Shown here one piece after another: positions 52,201-64,000 of a stretch of 64,000 bases of DNA. The translations under genes were made by a program, and so were the position numbers. This DNA is from Nymphaea colorata (Eukaryota; Streptophyta; Magnoliopsida; Nymphaeales; Nymphaeaceae). The DNA lies in the NCBI RefSeq assembly GCF_008831285.2, contig NC_045139.1, positions 17,466,354 to 17,530,353 of the forward strand, read 5' to 3'. Position 1 is the first letter of the stretch. Each line of letters begins with the position of its first letter. A model generated the notes under the pieces. The model made no database searches, was not told where the DNA came from, and was given only the letters and a program-made list of their open reading frames with translations.

Positions 52201-54102
52201 TGGTAAGCACCCTATGTCTTGGAGATCGCTTCCTGAAACTCCATCTACGCTTATCCTGAGGTTCTTTCATCTGGAATAGGGAACAATGCATGATACATGA
52301 GTAAAAAACAAGAAACATAAAATAAAGAAACTTGTGATTTTTATACAGGAGCCTTTTGAAATAAAATCAAAGAGTATAATAGGGTAAGAAACCATGAAAG
52401 GTGGCTTCTTGATGCTGTAACATTTGGTTAAGTCGTGGTTCCATGCCTTTCATGCTACACCAGCATCATTAATGCCTATCCATATAGTGTGGCCTGTGTA
52501 TGCATGTATATGTCTGTGTGAAAATGTGCATGTGCACAAAAACCCTTGAAAAATGGCTTCTTTGTGCTGGAGCATTTGGTCAAGTCATGTTCTTGACATA
52601 CATATATTACCAACCATATTTTGATCATTTATGAAATTTTGTCAACTTATTTACTAATAGTGAGTATTGAATTCTAATAATTTGATTTCATAATACTTTA
52701 GAAAACAAATTTCCGGTGCACCAGTGGTCATATTTCATTCTGAATACACCTTCAGAGAAAATAGCAGAAACTTCTCAGCTACTGCTAGAATAGCTGCTGC
52801 ATTCATCAGCCAGCCCTGAAGATTTCAAGGCTGAACCATCATAACAACATGCAGAACTGGAAGATCAACCCAGTATCAAATATAGAAGGTGACACCGATG
52901 TCGTTTAGCTTTTATTAGTAGAACCAGAAGGGTGTGGCATAAAAAGACATGCCAACACCCATACATGCACTCTGGGCACTTGGTCAAGTTGCATTGCATT
53001 AGACATTCCTTCTTGCAGGAACAAAACTTCGAATGCTTGTTCATCCTTCCAGTACACCAGCTAGGGGGCTAAGTGTGGTGACATACAGAAGCTAAATAGC
53101 TAAGATGACTACCATCAGCTCCTCAAACCTATCAACTAAATTATACAAATAAAGACCTGTCCAAAACCAAAAATTTAAGATCTCAAATTCTCAATATCAT
53201 CGTGTAACAGTAACAACTCCACTACTATCCATGACCACCAATCCTTAGCAAAGTGGACGTCTCCACAAAGCAATTTTTAGCTTAGCACAAATATTTGAAT
53301 GTCAATGACCAAATTTTGCATTACTTGTAGATAACTGACATAAATCTGAAATATATTAAACATGAACTAGCCTTGGTACAGTTGCTAGCACTTTTTGCAC
53401 ATAAAAGTGCTAGCAGATGGAAGTGCTTCATGTTTGCCCAATTGTTCACCATTTCCTGCTAAAAGAAGACAAGGAAATTATATACTATTATTTTGAGTCA
53501 TGAATTGGTTGTACTATTACGGTTTTCCACAGGGATTTGAAGAATTTGTTCTTATGAAAAGGTTGTGGGTGGAGTATCACCACAATGAGGATCCAGAAAA
53601 AGTCAAGGAATATCTGTCTTCTATATGCTTGGATTCAATCAGAGTGAAGGATATCAAGAAGCACTAGTCGGAAAATTGGAAATAAGCCATGAAAAGTTTG
53701 TACTTCATAATGCAGCATCTAAATTTGTTCCACTTTAGTGGACAAATGAGTGCGTCCAAAGTCTGAGACCCACATAAGAAGAAGGAGAAGAAGAAGTCAC
53801 GTTGGCAGTGAATCACTTATTCAATCAACAGGGAACAAGCACAGACAGGCAGACTCCAAATCCAAGCTATGTGCAGCATCAAAACCAGCTGATAAGAAGA
53901 GCTACCAATCGAGACATAAGCCGGGAAAGAAGGAAAAAGTGAAAAAAGCTTGGTGAATGCAATTCAAGAAAATCGAACAATGAAAAGGGTAGTGAGTCGG
54001 GGCGAAACTCACCTCCTCAACCCCTTCCACTTCATCGTTTTCTGGAGATCCCTTCCCGCACGCAACGAAACTCAAGCATGACGAACTACTCGACCTCCCC
54101 AT
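49252..54102 (-). CDS. IQD32: IQ-domain (IQD) protein, IQD32-like
   Basis: Six minus-strand exons join in phase into 815 residues: 54102-54013, 52270-51935, 51844-51617, 51314-51234, 51139-49447 and 49271-49252. IQDs bind calmodulin and act as scaffolds at microtubules, plasma membrane or nucleus. The IQ67 region spans about residues 131-205 with three IQ-type motifs: VIVIQTAVRGCLARG across the exon 2/3 join, VIKLQAAARGHLVRRQA and AIIRMQALVRGHHVR. The intron inside the first IQ motif is the position conserved in the family. The DUF4005 segment PNYMQATESARAKALASLSP lies near residue 737. The last exon adds only 20 bases and ends the protein Glu-Arg-Glu-Trp-Arg-Arg. The start MGRSSSSSCLSFVACGKGS and length (Arabidopsis IQD32 about 794) fit the long IQD28-32 group; the exact member is by resemblance. 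Confidence 0.92.
53533..53956 (+). pseudogene. coding-like relic in IQD intron 1, opposite strand
   Basis: Three overlapping plus-strand blocks in three different frames look like one decayed protein. Block 1 (from 53533, after an AG) reads GFEEFVLMKRLWVEYHHNED then PEKVKEYLSSICL. Block 2 (from 53631) reads GFNQSEGYQEALVGKLEISH then EKFVLHNAASKFVPL and a stop. Block 3 (53750-53956) is a very basic tail with RRRRRR and ends KPGKKEKVKKAW and a stop. No family was recognised. Two frame shifts mark it as a pseudogene if it was ever a gene. Confidence 0.4.
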
Positions 54103-54299
54103 TTCTCTCTCGCTTCTTCTTCTTCTTCTTCTCTTCCGTTCTATCTCCCTCTCCCTCGCTGCAACGGGGAAACCGAAGGAACTCGGAACTGCATCAACTG
54201 TTCAACCCGAACTGAATCCTCCCCTGACGTCCGGCGTCTATCGGTTTACCGCCCCTCGGCTCCACGCGACCTGTCGACTTCCTCGCGAAATGCCCAAAA

Positions 54300-56950
54300 C
54301 ACCCTCAGTTTCCTGTTGCTTTATAAAATCGGCCTTCTTTTGTCACCGTCACAATATTAATGCAAAAGATCATCGCTCAAGGCAGCAATACTATCAGCGG
54401 CAAGCCAAACTTTAAACTGAAAATAGCTGAATTAATAATTCAATTTATTTATTTATTTATTTATTTATGAATTTATAAATAGATCTTCCACATTAGGCTT
54501 GCACTTGCCTTTTGACTTATATGTAACTCTACCATTGTTTCTCCTTAACGATATGTTCACCAATACAAACAGACTCATTTCATCCCCGCAGTAGTATAAT
54601 TTTATCTTTCATAATTTAGCAGATTAGCCTAATTCGCATGCATATATGACAAAATATTTCATTTAGAAATTAAAAAGCATGTCGAATATAAATGACTAAT
54701 AACGAGATAGAAAAAGCAATGTCCACATATTTTCCAAAAATCTAATATAAACAATACATATTTTAAAACATTAGACCTAGTGTAACTAATTGGAAGGATA
54801 CGCTGGTGAGAGAGCAAATAGGACATTATGTTTCTATATTGCAAAAGCACTATTCTTAAGTTCACCCACATGTGGACACGATTTTGAACCTAAAAAGTAG
54901 GGAGAAGAATCATAATTTCATCCACATCTTGATTTTGAACAAAAAAAAAAAAAAAAGGATGAAAGGGGCTTCGGCCTCCCACTCAGTTGGGATTCCCTCT
55001 TTTTAATTTTTTTTTGTAAAAAATAAAACTGTTTTTTTCAAAGGGATTCCCTCTTTTTTTAGAAAAAAAAAACGAAAACTGTTTTCTCAACGGATGAAGG
55101 GTATTAACGTAATTTAAGGAGAGACATCCCAACTCAAAGCGCCCGCCTATCGCCGACATCCCTCGGACGCTTCCTCGGCCAGAAGGTCTTACGTGGCGCA
55201 TTGTCAGCGGTCGCAATCTCGTGGGCCCACCCGCCCTATCTCGTGTCTCTTGCGGGACAGCAGGGCCTCCCATTCGCGGGTCCCAAGCCTCGTAGATCCA
55301 TGTGAACGGCTCAGATTCAAATTCATTTGAAAATGGATCCAGAAGCCGCCATTGGATTTTTAATCTTTATTGTAACTCCACCCGTTTTTAAAATATTGCT
55401 TTTTGATGCAAAGTATATAAATGCAAATTTGAAATCTACCAGGAAACGAAGGGAACCGTTACTTAAAAAAAATTATTGTTAGTACTTCTGTTGCATGGTA
55501 CTTTACAAACGTTATTTAAATGTTTTGTTATTCAACAACATCCGATAGCAGGTTAATATGTATATGTGTACGTATGTGTGTTTTTTAGATGTGCCACACA
55601 ACTAGAAATTAAAAATAATTACTAAATATAGTCGTTATATGAGTATTATCAATGGTTATTATAAGACGTGCATGGTGAGATATATTCATGATGCTTTTGG
55701 TACCATTTATAGTACTTCTAACAACCAATTTTTAGTTTCTAAGAACCCAGCAACATCTAGTATATACATATAAGAGAATTCTACGTTGTTGTGTGTTGAG
55801 TATTGTCGAATGGCTAAAAATTTAAAAATTGAAATGCCTCTTGTTTTTTGAAGTACCAAAGCAAAGTGTAAGACCATGTAGTTTTAACAGTTCAATAAAT
55901 TTCCTACCTTCATAGTCGTACCAAAACATCAATTATTAGCCCCACATCACATGGGGCTTTAAAAAAAAATACTCCCTTTTGGAAGTCTTCTTCCCTTCAA
56001 AATTCAAAAAGTTTTAATTATCAGAGAACGCATCAAGCTCTAACAAAAATCAAAGTCCTTTTTTTCTTTTTCTTTTTTTTTGGGTAGGCTCCATTGTATA
56101 ATTCCCTTAGTGCCGTTCAATAATGTAAGTTTTTGAGAATATCTTGCTCATGTGGGTTCCGCCCCGTTCATCTCTCCAACACCGCAGATAGCAGCATGTG
56201 CAATGAGACGCATGCCCAAAAAAAGCTGCTAAGCTGTCGCCGCCCATGAAGAATCATTTATTTTTACTTTCACCCCTTTATTTCCATGTTTCGACTCAAC
56301 ATATCTCTTGCTTTTATACCAAACATCTACATGTCTTGTCACATGGGCAGGGGTATGAATCTTGATTAGACATGAGTTTGCATCTCTCTTCTCTTGGATT
56401 AGTATATTTCATTTTCCTTGCACATTCTACTAGGGTGAAAAGACAACACAAGCTCTCTCTCTCTCTCCCTCTCTTTCTCTCTCTTTCACCGACACGCATG
56501 TATACGGAAAAGGATTTGGGACTCAAACAGCTCACATTTCTTAGCAAGTAGTACGATGCCCATCGTCTGGAACTGGACACCAGATGCATTAAAGCAATAT
56601 AACTAACCTTTGTTAAATTATTTCCTTAGTAGTACAATTATTGATCTTACGCAACCTCTTTTGCCCATACACTAGTTTGAAGTAGAATCCTTATTGGGCT
56701 ACATATGCTCATACCCAAATTGATTAGCATAATGAGCAATCCGCATCTGGCAAACCTCAAGTATTTTTAAATTTTAAACAACGAGCTGATTTCCAGTTAC
56801 AGCAAAAGACTGCAAAGGAAAGAGCACTTGTCAGGGCCCAACCACGCGCTCTCTCCTTCTTAGGGCTACTCAGTGCAGGCTTCCTATGAGTTGAATTTTC
56901 CCCATCTCCCACCCAAGATTGCAGCCCAATGGGCCTTGGGTATGAAAACT
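54300..56950. other. intergenic, no gene seen
   Basis: Past the IQD promoter the sequence is AT-rich. A GC-richer patch at 55140-55300 gives an open frame on the minus strand that looks compositional. The only other structure is the CT microsatellite at 56453. Confidence 0.55.
56453..56487. repeat. (CT)n microsatellite
   Basis: A 35-base CT-rich tract interrupted by single C and T additions. Confidence 0.9.
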
Positions 56951-56953
56951 TAC

Positions 56954-57785
56954 CTTTCCAATTCTGGTCGCTAACGCTGCGACCAAACCCAAATCATACT
57001 CAAAGTCATCATCAATCCAGGCCACCCATTTTTACAAAGGGCAGACGATCACCTCAATGAAGATCAATAATGTTCTTGGCAGGGCCCCGCCACTTGTAAA
57101 GGTATCTTTGAATGGGATGAGTTTAGAGCAAAGATATGCGATCGCAGAAGCAACTTTCAGATTATATGACAGCAGTTTCTTCATAGCAATGAAGAAGACC
57201 TCTTTCATCTTCCCCAAGGCCTTTTTGTTACTTGACACAAACATTGGCTTCAACCTCAAATATGGCACTTGTAAATACAATTGACACCACCATTGCAAGA
57301 TGGGCAATTCTGAGCAGCAAAAGAGCCCCTCTTCAGGGCGTACAACGAGAGTTAAGGTCTGACCGAGCAGTAGAGTTCAAAACCTTCAAGTAACATTCTA
57401 GTTCAATCTCAACATAATTTAGCAGGTCGGACTCATCCCAACTGGCCAATAAAAAAAGAAAGAGGCGATGTTGCAGAGGTTGTCACCTACCCGTCCAGGT
57501 GATGCCCCTCTGCAGAACCAAACCTACAGTCACATGTTTTGGCAAAGTGGTGGACTGCTGTCCACAGCTTTCCAAAGCACGTATGTTGACAGCTCGCCAT
57601 GATACAGTACAGCAGGCTCCACCCGCATTTTGCCAGTAAATGTATGGTGCAGATGGTACCTGAAAAGATTATGATTCCACGAAAATGGTTCATTCCAATG
57701 TAGGCTAATTCTTTTTCATAACTGACCTGATTTTCTGCGCTAGCACTCACATCTAGCCCAGTCCAATCCTCCAGTAACCTGCTCG
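56954..57785 (-). other. three coding-like minus-strand blocks, gene not recognised
   Basis: Block 1 (57785-57729) reads SRLLEDWTGLDVSASAENQ and ends CAG|GTCAGT. Block 2 (57659-57483), after TTTTCAG, reads VPSAPYIYWQNAGGACCTVS and continues about 59 codons to a stop. Block 3 (about 57036-56954) reads KWVAWIDDDFEYDLGLVAAL then ATRIGK with a GTAAGT donor. The splice-like borders are suggestive, but no family was recognised and the blocks cannot be joined with confidence. Confidence 0.2.
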
Positions 57786-58693
57786 CTTATTTAAACCAGT
57801 TTAAAAGAAAAGTACATCCAACTGATTCCAGTTCAAATTTCATTCACAATATCAGGTCCCAACTCCTTGTGTAGGGCATTTTCACTTAACCCAGATTTGT
57901 GAACTTCTCATTCTTCAAAATCTCATGCATTTGACTATCAAGAAAAAATAAATTATACGAGAACAAGTGAGCTTGCAATAATCTGTGCTGACATATTCAC
58001 ATTTGCTCTAGATAAAAATTTTATGCAAAGGCAAGTTTAACACAGGCATTCAGGCATGAACCCATTTGCTAATCTAGGAAAAACACAGGTTTGCAAAGTT
58101 TCACAGCAAGAGATATAAGCAAACACACCATTAAGATTATAGCCTGTACCCAATGGCATAATAATCATCATCTGCCATGAGACCACCAAAGAGCAAACCC
58201 ATCTAGAGGAAGGAATTCATTATCTAAGATAAAGCAAGCTGATGTAGCAATTACCCAAGGCTCAAGTCAAGATATTTGCAGTGCCCAACCCTGCACTCAA
58301 CTAGGAAATACAGGTCTAGAAGACATTTAAAAGATTACTCGAAGTCAACAGGTTAGACTACATAATACGTTCCAGGGTTAACCTGGATTAAGAGAACCAA
58401 CAGCACCAAAACAGCTACATTTCCACAATCCAATCAAGGAACAAATGGTAGGGACAAATTGAAGTACAAGATACTGTGAAATAAGACACAAGAAGACATG
58501 CAAACACAAAATGAAAAATCGAGTGAAGACAAAGGAATAAATTACATTAGATAAATTCCAATAAATGACCAAATGCAGTAGCATCTTGATGCAAAAATAA
58601 CCAAAATGAGAAAATAAAAAGAGGATGAAGAAAAAGAGAATGCTAGCAGTAAGATCAAAGTAATTAAAAAACTACATTCGGCTTACAGGGCCA

Positions 58694-61600
58694 TCACTTT
58701 CTGGCCCTACCTCTCTTGGCAGATCTACCATGACCCTGGCTTCGCCCAGAGCTTTTCTTCTCGACTGAAGCCTTTGATGGAGTCCTTCCACGCCCTCGAC
58801 TTGAAGTGTTACCCCGGCGTGACTTCTTTGCCTTGCCATCAACTGAGCCATTCTCATCATCACTGGCACCATCATTACTTTCCTCATCTTCAGCATCTGA
58901 ATCATCTTTGGCCTTCTCCCGTTTCTTGGACTTGCCAGCAGTGCTTGCAAGAGCCTTTTTAGCAGTTTTTTTGGTTGACAGTTCTTTGCTTGCAATTGTT
59001 TCAGCTTCAGCTGCGCAAAAGTCAAGAGATCAACATTCCAACAGAAGTCAGCTAACAGCTCAATCTTAATTTGATTTCCAGGAAGCAAACAACACGCTTC
59101 AAGAGAGCAGCACAACACTACAATTGTTATTTCCTGACACTTATACAAAAAGGCATTCGCTCATGGTTGCATGAATAGGTTTTCTTGTTAAAAGCAAATA
59201 AGGACAACATATTTTATTATTTTACTGTACTCATATGGTTCAATACAAAAGATTTCCAGGCATCCAGCAATAATTACATTGCTTTGGTAATTTCCATATA
59301 AAATCAAGACTGTCCTCCAGCTCCAAGCATGGACAACTTCCACCTGAACTGACTGATTTTCCATATTTGGTGCCCGAGCTCACCACCAACTGAAGCTCCC
59401 ACAGTCAACCATGGAAATAAGGCTCAGGTTCTACCCGTGGAATACAATTGTCATAACCAAAATGAGATACTGATTAGCAAGCTCCAGATAAATCATGGTT
59501 TAGGACGAGCTGCCTTCAGACAGAAAAGCCCACGAAAAGACTATAATGTCCAAGGGCTCCTGTATATTTAAACAGAGTTTTTGACAGTTAAAATCAATGG
59601 AAACATTCTCCATGTGTAAGAAGTTAGAACTTCAAATCAATTGCTGAATGTATTGTGCATAAAATCACATTTTCAATTTTGAGACAATCTACAAGAAAGT
59701 TTTGATGAAAGCAGATGCAATAGAGTAGTTTACCTTCGCTGGGTGTCTCACCATCGTAAATTTCCAGCTGCAACAACAGAAGCATAAGGACTAGTCACAC
59801 ACAAAACCTAGCTAAAATTCAAGATGCCAGCGGGACCAGGAGCAAGAACACAATCTATTGGGTAATTCCACAAAAGAATTGTAAGGAATTCTAAATCGAG
59901 TATCAGAAATCATTTATTATTCAAGACAGCAGTTTACACTTCCGATACCACCCCAGATATTCATTAGGAAACACTACTAGAAGAGTACTAGTAATTTGCT
60001 GCATGCATGACACAGTAAAAAGGGAATTTGACACAAAATTAAAATAAGTATTTTCTTGCGAACCCCATATTCCATTCATGCACATCACAAACATGGGAGT
60101 AAGCCTCTAAGAAGCACCTCTGAGCCCCTGCCACTTATTAGATCAATGTTCGCCTGCACCCCTTTCAGTGTTCCAGTGCTCTTAACACATCCAGCAGTTC
60201 CGTGGTTTTAAGTGTTAACCATTTTTTTCAAAATCTAATTACATGAATGGATGTTGTCAACATATCTAGGGAAAAAAAACATGAAATTGGATGTCTAGGC
60301 CCAAAAAGCTAAAACTATTATCTAAGTCCATATAGAGTTTGATCTGCATGCGGAATTTTCTAGATGTGTCATTTTTTACAATCCACATCCATCTGTATGG
60401 TTGGATTTGCAAAAATAACTACAAGAGGAAAAAAATGGCCTGAGCGACCAAGATGCATCATAGGTTATAACATCCACCATCACCCCTTTCAGTACTCAAG
60501 TGCTCTTAGTCCACGAGAACTCCAGTGCCTTTAACCATCTCTTCAGAATCTAATCACATAAATGGATGCAGAATATCATAATATCTAGGAACAAAGCAAA
60601 AGGTAAAATTGGATCACTAGCCTGGTTTTACATGCCTAAAAAGCTAAGACCATCAACTTAAAATCCTCGCAGAATTTGATCTACAAATTGGATTTTCACC
60701 ACATATAGTTCTCAACATTCCGCATCCATCTGTATGATTAGATTTGTAAAAAAAACATATATAATGAAAAAAAAGACCAGAGCAACCAAGATGACTCATA
60801 GAAGTACAGGACAGAACTCACCCGTCCATGTATAGGTAGTGAAAATGTTGACAACCAAAAACTGTCACAAGTACATAAGGAAAAATTCCATAATCTTTCT
60901 GATTTTGCCATGAAATTGAACACTTTTCAAATGTATCACATGAAAGGTTGAAGGAGGTCCACGAAGAAGGCAAACTCTTTGATGTTACCTAGAGGACTAA
61001 CTGGGACCAAGGAGGAGAAGACAAAATCTAAAACGCATGAATCATGATCAGCATAACTGGCCAATATAACAGAGAAAATAAATAAGTAAATGAAAACTGT
61101 AAGTTACCTGATCCAACCGATCTGCAACATTTTCTCTATCTACTACAATCAAAGAATGACCCATGCCACAAGCAACACTGTGTCCAAAATCGAAAATGAG
61201 TGAAACAGTGTAGTAGTAAAAAATTGATCTACAAGCTGCCCTAGCAAGGGGTGAAAGAAGAAATTAAACAGTGATTCTTACTCAATAACATGCATTCCCT
61301 CTAAAATGTCAACCTTCTTGGGGTTTGCAGAGGATCTATAGATAAAAATAACACGATTACAAATAGATTCAGGAAATCCTGCTCATGTAAAAGCTTCAGC
61401 AGAATTCAAGAAGAGAAAAAAAAAAAACAGAAATGCATTGTGAGTTTGCAGTAACCCATACTTTTGGCCCATTGGTCCATAACCCAGCTCCCCAGATTGG
61501 GCATTTCCCCAACTTATGCAGGATTCATCAGCACCACAAAAGTGGTGCAGGTTTCCCGAGTCCATGCAGCGAATGTTCCAGCCGCTGCAAAAAATGATGA

Positions 61601-63991
61601 TGAATTAGGCTTTATAAACAATCTATGGAAAACAGAATTCCATAAAAGAAATGCAAGAGAAGAAATGAAGACAAAACAAATTCAAGCAGCAAACTTTGAT
61701 CACCATCACATAGGTGACAGGATCAATTCAATAGACATCAACTTCTTCATTTTTATAATATGACCAATTCCTCTGAAAAACCAAAATCTCAACAGACATT
61801 GTGCCACTGAAAGCATGAGATGTGATCACCAACTCCCCACATAGGCTCTGCTGGCAGCAATGAAAGTCCATGGACATTTAAAGTTTAAACATTTTATACG
61901 TTTGAACATGTGACTTTGTGCGTCTCTGTGTGTGTCTGTGTGTGTGTGAAATAGAGAAAGAGAGAGTACTTTTTGAATAAGGAAATAACACGTTATTTTC
62001 TAGACACACTTGAGAACACCAGTCCAAAGGCAAGCTTGATCCTATTATAAAGGCATAAGCCTCTCTTAGTCAGAAATGTGAATGTCCACAGCAATTGAGC
62101 ATATAACTCCAACGAAAGCAGGGCAATGAGGAAAAAAATATAAACCGCTAAGCAGCACAGTATGCAAAAGGCATAACCTCCAAAACTACAACTTTCATTA
62201 AATTGTACAACTACATAAAATGTACAACTATATAAAGTAAATAGCAAAAAAAATGTTTGAAATAACCTCAGGTCCATAAGAGGCTTGGGATACATCCACT
62301 CATCACCAGTAACCTTCAGCTTGCCCCACATGTACAACTGCCCTCCACCTAAAAGTGCATATTTATCAGCAAATATCAGGGGCAAGAAAAAAAAAATTTG
62401 ACTAGTATGTGATGGAATGCATAAGTTTTTTTTTTTTTTGCACTCGCCTTATGATAGAACAGAAAGAAACTTCTTTCATGATGCTATCTAACCAGTATAA
62501 ATGTTTCTAGGTCATTACAGGATAGAAGGTTGTGCCCATGCAAATAAAGAAAAACAATAGCAGGCCATTTCTCATACTTGTTGACTTTCTAATCTATTCT
62601 TATTATTTTCCTTTTCCTATTCGCTTTAGATGGGCTGCAATATAGGTAGTGTTCTTTCAACAGTAATGTGCATACATATGTAAGTGGTTCAGCAAACCCA
62701 AACCCTCAATAGTCAATATAACTCAACCAGCCAAAATTTGTATCTTTGACACCATTCAACTGCATACGTGTGACTTAGCACAAGAAACCATCAATGCACT
62801 TGTTACAGAAATAACTACCTTGATAGATAAAATGCATTCTAGCAAGGTTCATGAACGACACACAATAGCTGTCCACAAAATTATGAATTATACTTCAGTG
62901 ACGAGCAAAATTAATTTTTAAGAGGTTGATCAGAATTCAGCTACACAAATCAATGCTTACGTCATTTAGTTTGAAGTTTTGAACAGTAAAATTTCTCAGT
63001 CGATTAGAAACTAGTATCTTTCACATAGACCATTTTGAGGCCAACTGCAGTTCAACTTCATAAAAGCAAGGAGATCACAAGCATAAAGGATTTGCTTGGG
63101 ATCGAGTACTGAACCAACAAAGCCAGGCCAGGCCAGGTTCGACCTTGTTTTGCCCTAGATTTGATGGATTCAATAAAAAAGGGAAACAACCTTGAAATGA
63201 GAAAAGGTCTCAAATAAATAGCATATACAGAAAATAGATATTGTTTGACAGAAGTAACCATGCAGAAAACCCAGGCATTTCAACACTCTATATTAACAAA
63301 AATATGTCATCATCCTTTACCTTATACATCAAGTTCAACTTGACAAGTTCTGGCAACACGTCAAACATGAACAACAAAAGACATTTGAACACATGGAACA
63401 CGATAGTGCCATTAAATTGCTTGCACCTAGAAACCTTTATAGTCAATCAACCTAAATCAGCATAACAACTCAATTGAAATGTCATGGCATATGAATCAGC
63501 AATTCAGCACAAAGTAGCACATTATGAATAATTGTATGAGATCAGTAGTGTCTGTCCCATGGAAAGCATAACAAAAATATACAAGCAACAGATAAAGAGC
63601 AAAATAGAAACACTGAAACATAAAATGGAATATGAAACAAACTGAGAAACATGCTACAGATTCAAATGTTGGCAAAATATGCATTGTAAAAGCATACCAG
63701 CAGTACATGCAGAATTAGCAGCACCAGCTGAAACAACAGCATTGGGAGGTAGTACATTCTGTCTTTGAAAAGTTTCAACAAGGCGAGGAATCCATTCATC
63801 CTTCGGCTCCCTGTGTCCCAACCTGCAAACAAGAAGAAAGTTGAAGGGAAAAAATGAACGAGCAAAGAGGAAAGTAGCAAGAGAAGTTTGAGGGCGAAAC
63901 TGCCAGACGAAAAAACTACTACTTATGAATGGTGAAAAATTTTGAAAAACCGCAATTTAAGACATACCTTCCATATCCACCGAATCCCCAC
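58694..63991 (-). CDS. RCC2-like RCC1-repeat protein, 3' part (continues past the right edge)
   Basis: Eight minus-strand exons join in phase: 63991-63968, 63822-63698, 62348-62267, 61584-61462, 61335-61282, 61177-61108, 59767-59734 and 59010-58694. They encode RCC1-propeller blades in RCC2 order: WGFGGYGRLGHREPKDEW, the NAVVSAGAANSACTAGGGQL blade with YMWGKLKVTGDEWMYP, GWNIRCMDSGN with ADESCISWGNAQSGELGYGP, and VACGMGHSLIVVDRENVADR. This matches the human RCC2 (TD-60) pattern of ADEST-ISWG and GELGYG. In animals RCC2 acts at centromeres and on small GTPases; the plant role is not shown here. After LEIYDGETPSE the last exon adds a 105-residue tail rich in Lys, Ser, Asp and Glu ending in Arg/Gly repeats, likely a nuclear tail. 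The N-terminus and first blades lie beyond the window. Confidence 0.9.
60158..60803. repeat. diverged tandem duplication, about 320 bases, in an RCC2 intron
   Basis: Segments at about 60158-60470 and 60481-60803 align along their length, sharing CACCCCTTTCAGT, AGTGCTCTTA, ATCTAATTACATGAATGGATG-like, AAAAAGCTAA, CATCCATCTGTATG and AGCAACCAAGATG words. The divergence suggests an old duplication. Confidence 0.75.
61925..61948. repeat. (GT)n microsatellite in an RCC2 intron
   Basis: An imperfect GT dinucleotide tract of about 24 bases. Confidence 0.9.
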
Positions 63992-64000
63992 CTGCGACAG

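Noticed and set aside
54983-55273. 96-codon minus-strand frame
   Set aside because: Half is GC-rich Arg/Gly sequence and half is poly-Phe/Lys from A/T runs; no coding character.

Overview
The window is nuclear DNA from a flowering plant. It has short exons separated by long AT-rich introns with canonical GT..AG sites, telo-box motifs near two genes, many TA/GT/GA microsatellites, MITE-like elements, and plant-restricted families (STOP1, IQD, P-class PPR, plant RCC2-like). No species can be named from the sequence. No rRNA, tRNA, CRISPR array or prokaryotic-style operon was seen.

Layout. 1-11.7 kb: AT-rich repeats, with the 5' end of a minus-strand gene (first coding exon 11121-11234) that looks like a CCCH zinc-finger protein; its body was not found in the window. 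15.0-18.6 kb: plus-strand ribosomal protein uS10 (RPS20), three coding exons plus a leader exon. 21.96-23.08 kb: an intronless GC-rich GDP-mannose 4,6-dehydratase. 23.3-32 kb: a gene desert with a decayed LINE zf-RVT relic and a small MITE. 32.1-33.8 kb: an intronless STOP1-type C2H2 transcription factor on the minus strand, head to head with a short uncharacterised plus-strand ORF. 37.2-42.1 kb: a six-exon minus-strand gene for a 200-residue coiled-coil protein. Its 3.5 kb fourth intron holds pieces of another gene, interrupted by a 1.0 kb Tourist-like element that itself carries a fragment of a GT8 (PGSIP/GUX-like) glycosyltransferase. 44.6-46.4 kb: an intronless mitochondrial-type PPR gene. 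49.3-54.1 kb: a six-exon IQD32-like calmodulin-binding protein, minus strand. 58.7 kb to the right edge: the 3' part (eight exons) of an RCC2-like RCC1-repeat protein, minus strand.

The genes are unrelated housekeeping or regulatory loci and do not form a pathway: cytosolic translation, GDP-L-fucose supply, acid/aluminium stress transcription, organelle RNA processing, calmodulin/microtubule scaffolding and an RCC1-like protein. Exon joins for RPS20, the coiled-coil gene, IQD and RCC2 were checked by hand for splice sites and reading-frame phase.

The best candidate for something new is the nested structure at 37.9-40.6 kb: a TTA-flanked Tourist-like element with a captured glycosyltransferase fragment, inserted within broken exon-like sequence inside an intron. 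One of those exon-like blocks has a phase-compatible splice donor just upstream of a real exon.
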